DNA from: Thermodesulfobacteriales bacterium | Lineage (GTDB): Bacteria; Desulfobacterota_D; UBA1144; Nemesobacterales; UBA2774 | Direction: 5' to 3' | DNA length: 16,012 nt | Assembly: GCA_004525335.1 (NCBI GenBank) | Contig: SPCL01000039.1 | Span: forward strand, 1-16,012 | Shown here: positions 15,244 through 16,012 of the stretch, one piece after another | Position numbering within the stretch: the first letter of the stretch is position 1 | Layout of the letters: each line of letters opens with the position of its first letter | Program-made: the position numbers and the translations under genes | The notes under the pieces: model-generated | The model's database searches: none | Seen by the model: the letters and a program-made list of their open reading frames with translations, nothing else | Told to the model about the DNA's origin: nothing

Positions 15244-15519
15244 CTAAGATAATCCATTTCTAAAAGCAGGCACAGCCAATAGAGGAATAGGTGCTCTACG
15301 TAAAACCTGCTCTGTGGTGCTTGTTCTAACTACATCCAAAAAGCCCTGGCGTCCTTTGGTTGCCATCACTATTAAGTCAGGACTATTTTCTCTGTTATTT
15401 TTTTTGAGCTCTTTGCTGTAACCGTTCATTTTGCACAAACCTATCCGGGTGCCAAATTTGGACCAAGTCTCTATATGAAAGCCTAATATCTTCAGATTTA
15501 AAACCACTGTCCAACTCAA
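15244..15519 (-). pseudogene. UspA C-terminal fragment; the first half of the reading frame is out-of-frame J-domain DNA
   Basis: A 91-codon frame is open, but only its last 48 codons (15244-15390) resemble a protein family. DLIVMATKGRQGFLDVVRTSTTEQVLRRAPIPLLAVPA is the C-terminal third of a universal stress protein, covering the ATP-loop region and last strand. Full UspA proteins are about 140 aa, so about 95 residues are missing and the fragment cannot form the fold. In G-x2-G-x9-G-S/T the third Gly is replaced (VRTST rather than RGST). The codons before 15390 are a shifted reading of the J-domain described next, so the apparent N-terminus is meaningless. A remnant is the best reading. A functional 91-aa protein is unlikely. 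Confidence 0.65.
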
Positions 15520-15556
15520 AGAGATTAAGCAAGTTAGCTAATTCATTTTTCTTCAA
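15395..15556 (-). pseudogene. J-domain (DnaJ-like) fragment in a separate frame
   Basis: Starting at TTG (15554-15556), 12 nt after the stop of the glycine-zipper gene, 53 codons are open before a TAA at 15395-15397. Their product contains SYRDLVQIWHPDRF, with the HPD tripeptide (36-38) that stimulates Hsp70 ATPase, followed by the helix III start NERLQQRAQKK. It stops just where family members continue into a KLKEINEAYE-like helix. The stop follows a run of eight A (15398-15405). Removing one A would join it in frame to the UspA fragment as a 103-aa product. The start is uncertain: TTG with only a weak AGAAG upstream. J-domain identity is strong from the motif; whether it is expressed is unknown. 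Confidence 0.62.
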
Positions 15557-15568
15557 GTCAATTATCTT

Positions 15569-15952
15569 CTAATTTAAAACGTTATAGCCTCTGCCAACCA
15601 TACAGTTACGGTATATTTGCTCATAGCCTTTTTCGCTGTCGTATATACCTTTGGCTCCACCAGCTACGCCGCCAATAACAGCGCCATACGCAAGACCTTT
15701 AACTGCGTTCCCTGCAATAGCGCCGATCAAGGCACCTGTACCAGTACCAACAGCGCCGCCAACTACGGTGTCTTTAGCAGTGTCTTTCCAACCTGGCGCG
15801 CCCTGTTTGGCTATGGCCCTGCATTCAGCCTGATCTCTGTAATATCTATCACCATTTTGAACGCTTCCCTGGTCAATTACCGGAGTATATGTCTGACATC
15901 CAAGAACCGCAATAATCGAAAACATTGGTATTATTAATAATAGTTTTTTCAA
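15569..15952 (-). CDS. Glycine-zipper lipoprotein
   Basis: A 127-aa predicted outer-membrane lipoprotein. The signal ends in the lipobox V16-L17-G18-C19. Residues about 64-100 are a Gly/Ala-rich glycine zipper (VVGGAVGTGTGALIGAIAG... GAVIGGVAGG), a motif for membrane insertion or tight helix packing, as in the SlyB/Rickettsia 17-kDa antigen group. Flanking it are RDQAECRAIA (C44) and YRNCMVGRGYNVLN (C117), a Cys pair common in this family and likely disulfide-bonded. The start is TTG at 15950-15952, chosen because GGAGG (15962-15966) lies 9 nt upstream and no ATG is available before the in-frame stop. It appears to be the first gene of the minus-strand run that ends with the CVNH gene. Confidence 0.85.
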   Translation of the reverse strand: MKKLLLIIPMFSIIAVLGCQTYTPVIDQGSVQNGDRYYRDQAECRAIAKQGAPGWKDTAKDTVVGGAVGTGTGALIGAIAGNAVKGLAYGAVIGGVAGGAKGIYDSEKGYEQIYRNCMVGRGYNVLN

Positions 15953-16012
15953 TTTAAAAAACCTCCCTGTTTATGTTTAATTCATGCATAATACGCAAAG
16001 ACAGTTATAAAT

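Noticed and set aside
15617..15937. Plus-strand frames opposite the glycine-zipper gene
   Set aside because: The minus-strand lipoprotein has a lipobox, glycine zipper and SD; the opposite frames show no family features.

Overview
The window comes from an AT-rich bacterial chromosome. The periplasmic amidase, LytM-type endopeptidase, lipoproteins and periplasmic-style signal peptides point to a diderm (Gram-negative) bacterium. The gene set (TPR-AMIN-amidase, PHP-type PolX, archaeal-type phosphoglycerate mutase, YihY with a cytosolic tail) resembles deltaproteobacterial or Dadabacteria-like uncultivated lineages. That placement is a guess from gene style, not a measurement. There is no IS element, integrase, phage gene or CRISPR array.

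Layout. Positions 1-2295 (minus strand): a PhnP-like metallo-beta-lactamase-fold phosphodiesterase, an archaeal-type cofactor-independent phosphoglycerate mutase (ApgM), then tRNA-Leu(GAG). Positions 2296-2435: a divergent promoter region whose two promoters lie so close to the start codons that both transcripts would be leaderless or nearly so. Positions 2436-8089 (plus): a TPR-AMIN-Amidase_3 peptidoglycan amidase, then PolX and LigA, which together look like a base-excision/gap-repair pair. Positions 8117-10576 (minus): a conserved 94-aa protein, an M23 endopeptidase and an RlmB-type rRNA methyltransferase, closely spaced. Positions 10656-13689 (plus): a GNAT acetyltransferase overlapping an iron-sulfur PD-(D/E)XK (Cas4/RecB-like) nuclease, then a YihY/BrkB membrane protein. 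Positions 13715-15952 (minus): a run of small exported proteins: a glycine-zipper lipoprotein, a broken J-domain/UspA composite, a small Cys-containing lipoprotein, a secreted four-Cys protein, and a secreted protein made of four cyanovirin-N-type (CVNH) repeats.

How they relate. The left three quarters is housekeeping: cell-wall hydrolysis, DNA repair, rRNA modification, glycolysis. The right end is the accessory part and holds the most unusual content. The CVNH protein is a candidate secreted, disulfide-rich lectin with a Shine-Dalgarno (SD) sequence in the loop of a small hairpin. Next to the glycine-zipper gene, a J-domain with an intact HPD motif is hidden in a different frame from the UspA-like open reading frame; a single base in an A8 tract separates the two. 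No complete defence or secretion system is visible.
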